Part shown: in pieces, positions 5,337-5,738 of the stretch | How the letters are laid out: each line of letters starts with the position of its first letter | How positions within the stretch are numbered: the stretch's first letter is position 1 | Assembly: GCA_023485715.1 (NCBI GenBank) | Contig: JAMCZG010000032.1 | Coordinates: 1-5,738 of the forward strand | Source of the DNA: Patescibacteria group bacterium | GTDB lineage: Bacteria > Patescibacteriota > Microgenomatia > Levybacterales > UBA12049 | Direction of reading: 5' to 3' | Length of the DNA: 5,738 bases | Notes under the pieces: model-generated | What the model saw: only the letters and a program-made list of their open reading frames with translations | Database searches by the model: none | What the model was told of the DNA's origin: nothing | Translations under genes and position numbers: made by a program

Positions 5337-5738
5337 ATGGTTGGTGTATTATATAAGAAAGAAAGACAGGTTTTGGAATTTATCGCACAGTTCCAAAAAC
5401 ACTACGGTTATTCACCCACGCTAACCGAAATCGCGCAAGCAACAGGACACAGGAGTAATTCGACTGTCCATACATTGATTCGGGCATTGGTAGAAAAAGG
5501 ATATGTCCAAAAAGTCGAAGGTAATACCCGCGTTTTAAAAATATTAAAAGAGGATGTTACGACAACGATGCTCGGGACACAGCCTTCGCTTGAGCTCCCT
5601 TTAATGGGTTATATCGCAGCAGGAAAACCCCTTGAACCACATAGCGATCCGAATGCGACTTTTCAGGTTTCAGCGTCGATGATATCGGGCAAAAAAACAG
5701 CGTACGTGCTCCAGGTTAAAGGTAATTCGATGATCGAC
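5337..5738 (+). CDS. lexA: LexA repressor (SOS response), partial at window end
   Basis: LexA represses DNA-repair genes and cleaves itself when stimulated by RecA filaments. The first 134 residues are visible and the frame is open to the window edge. Residues 1-70 form the winged helix-turn-helix (PTLTEIAQATGHRSNSTVHT around 27-46, wing about 60-70). A linker follows, then the S24 peptidase domain with cleavage site Ala95-Gly96 in GYIAAGKPLE and nucleophile Ser131 in KGNSMID. The catalytic lysine is beyond the window. The STVH segment of the recognition helix resembles B. subtilis LexA more than E. coli LexA (from memory). The ATG at 5337 is supported by an in-frame TAA four codons upstream and by the family N-terminus. 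There is no Shine-Dalgarno sequence, and the predicted leader is about 2 nt. The intact cleavage site and serine indicate a functional repressor rather than another S24 protein. Confidence 0.95.
   Translation, partial: MVGVLYKKERQVLEFIAQFQKHYGYSPTLTEIAQATGHRSNSTVHTLIRALVEKGYVQKVEGNTRVLKILKEDVTTTMLGTQPSLELPLMGYIAAGKPLEPHSDPNATFQVSASMISGKKTAYVLQVKGNSMID

Noticed and set aside
5295..5345. Hairpin in the lexA leader acting as an RNA element
   Set aside because: The predicted lexA transcript starts near 5335, after the palindrome, so the repeat is not transcribed from this promoter and is better read as a DNA operator.

Overview
This window looks like chromosomal DNA from a bacterium of the Candidate Phyla Radiation (Patescibacteria), possibly a Microgenomates-like lineage. 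The evidence is indirect: a divergent CTP synthase, a ribosomal protein L19 trimmed at both ends, very tight gene packing, and no Shine-Dalgarno sequence in front of any of the seven protein genes. The taxonomic call is an inference and has not been checked by a search.

Layout from left to right. A tRNA-Gly(CCC) with an extended -10 promoter (56-126) is followed by a minus-strand gene for a 121-residue protein of unknown function (152-517). An intergenic gap of 108 bp (518-625) carries a strong promoter for pyrG, CTP synthase (626-2305). A second strong promoter directly after pyrG drives rplS, ribosomal protein L19 (2349-2630). A small hydrophilic protein of unknown function (2633-2869) follows after 2 nt, then a YraN/UPF0102 nuclease-fold protein (2880-3248). 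The order rplS...yraN is a known bacterial neighbourhood, often with rnhB between them. Here the unknown small gene takes that place. On the minus strand lies uvrB (5241-3235), whose 3' end overlaps yraN tail to tail by 14 nt. The window ends inside lexA (5337 onward, plus strand), which is divergent from uvrB.

Two themes stand out. First, expression: sigma70-like promoters can be drawn for pyrG, rplS, yraN, uvrB and lexA with the -10 element only 4-10 nt before the start codon, so the predicted transcripts begin at or next to the start codon. Together with the missing Shine-Dalgarno sequences, this suggests mainly leaderless mRNAs.

Second, SOS control: the short region between divergent uvrB (nucleotide excision repair) and lexA (SOS repressor) holds a perfect 8+3+8 palindrome, CTTTGTCA-TAT-TGACAAAG (5289-5307), whose right arm overlaps the lexA -35 box. 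It resembles neither the E. coli CTGT-N8-ACAG box nor the Firmicutes GAAC-N4-GTTC box. It is the best candidate here for an undescribed LexA operator linking the repressor and a repair gene. No mobile element, CRISPR array, rRNA or convincing intrinsic terminator was seen, and no gene-free stretch exceeds about 110 bp.
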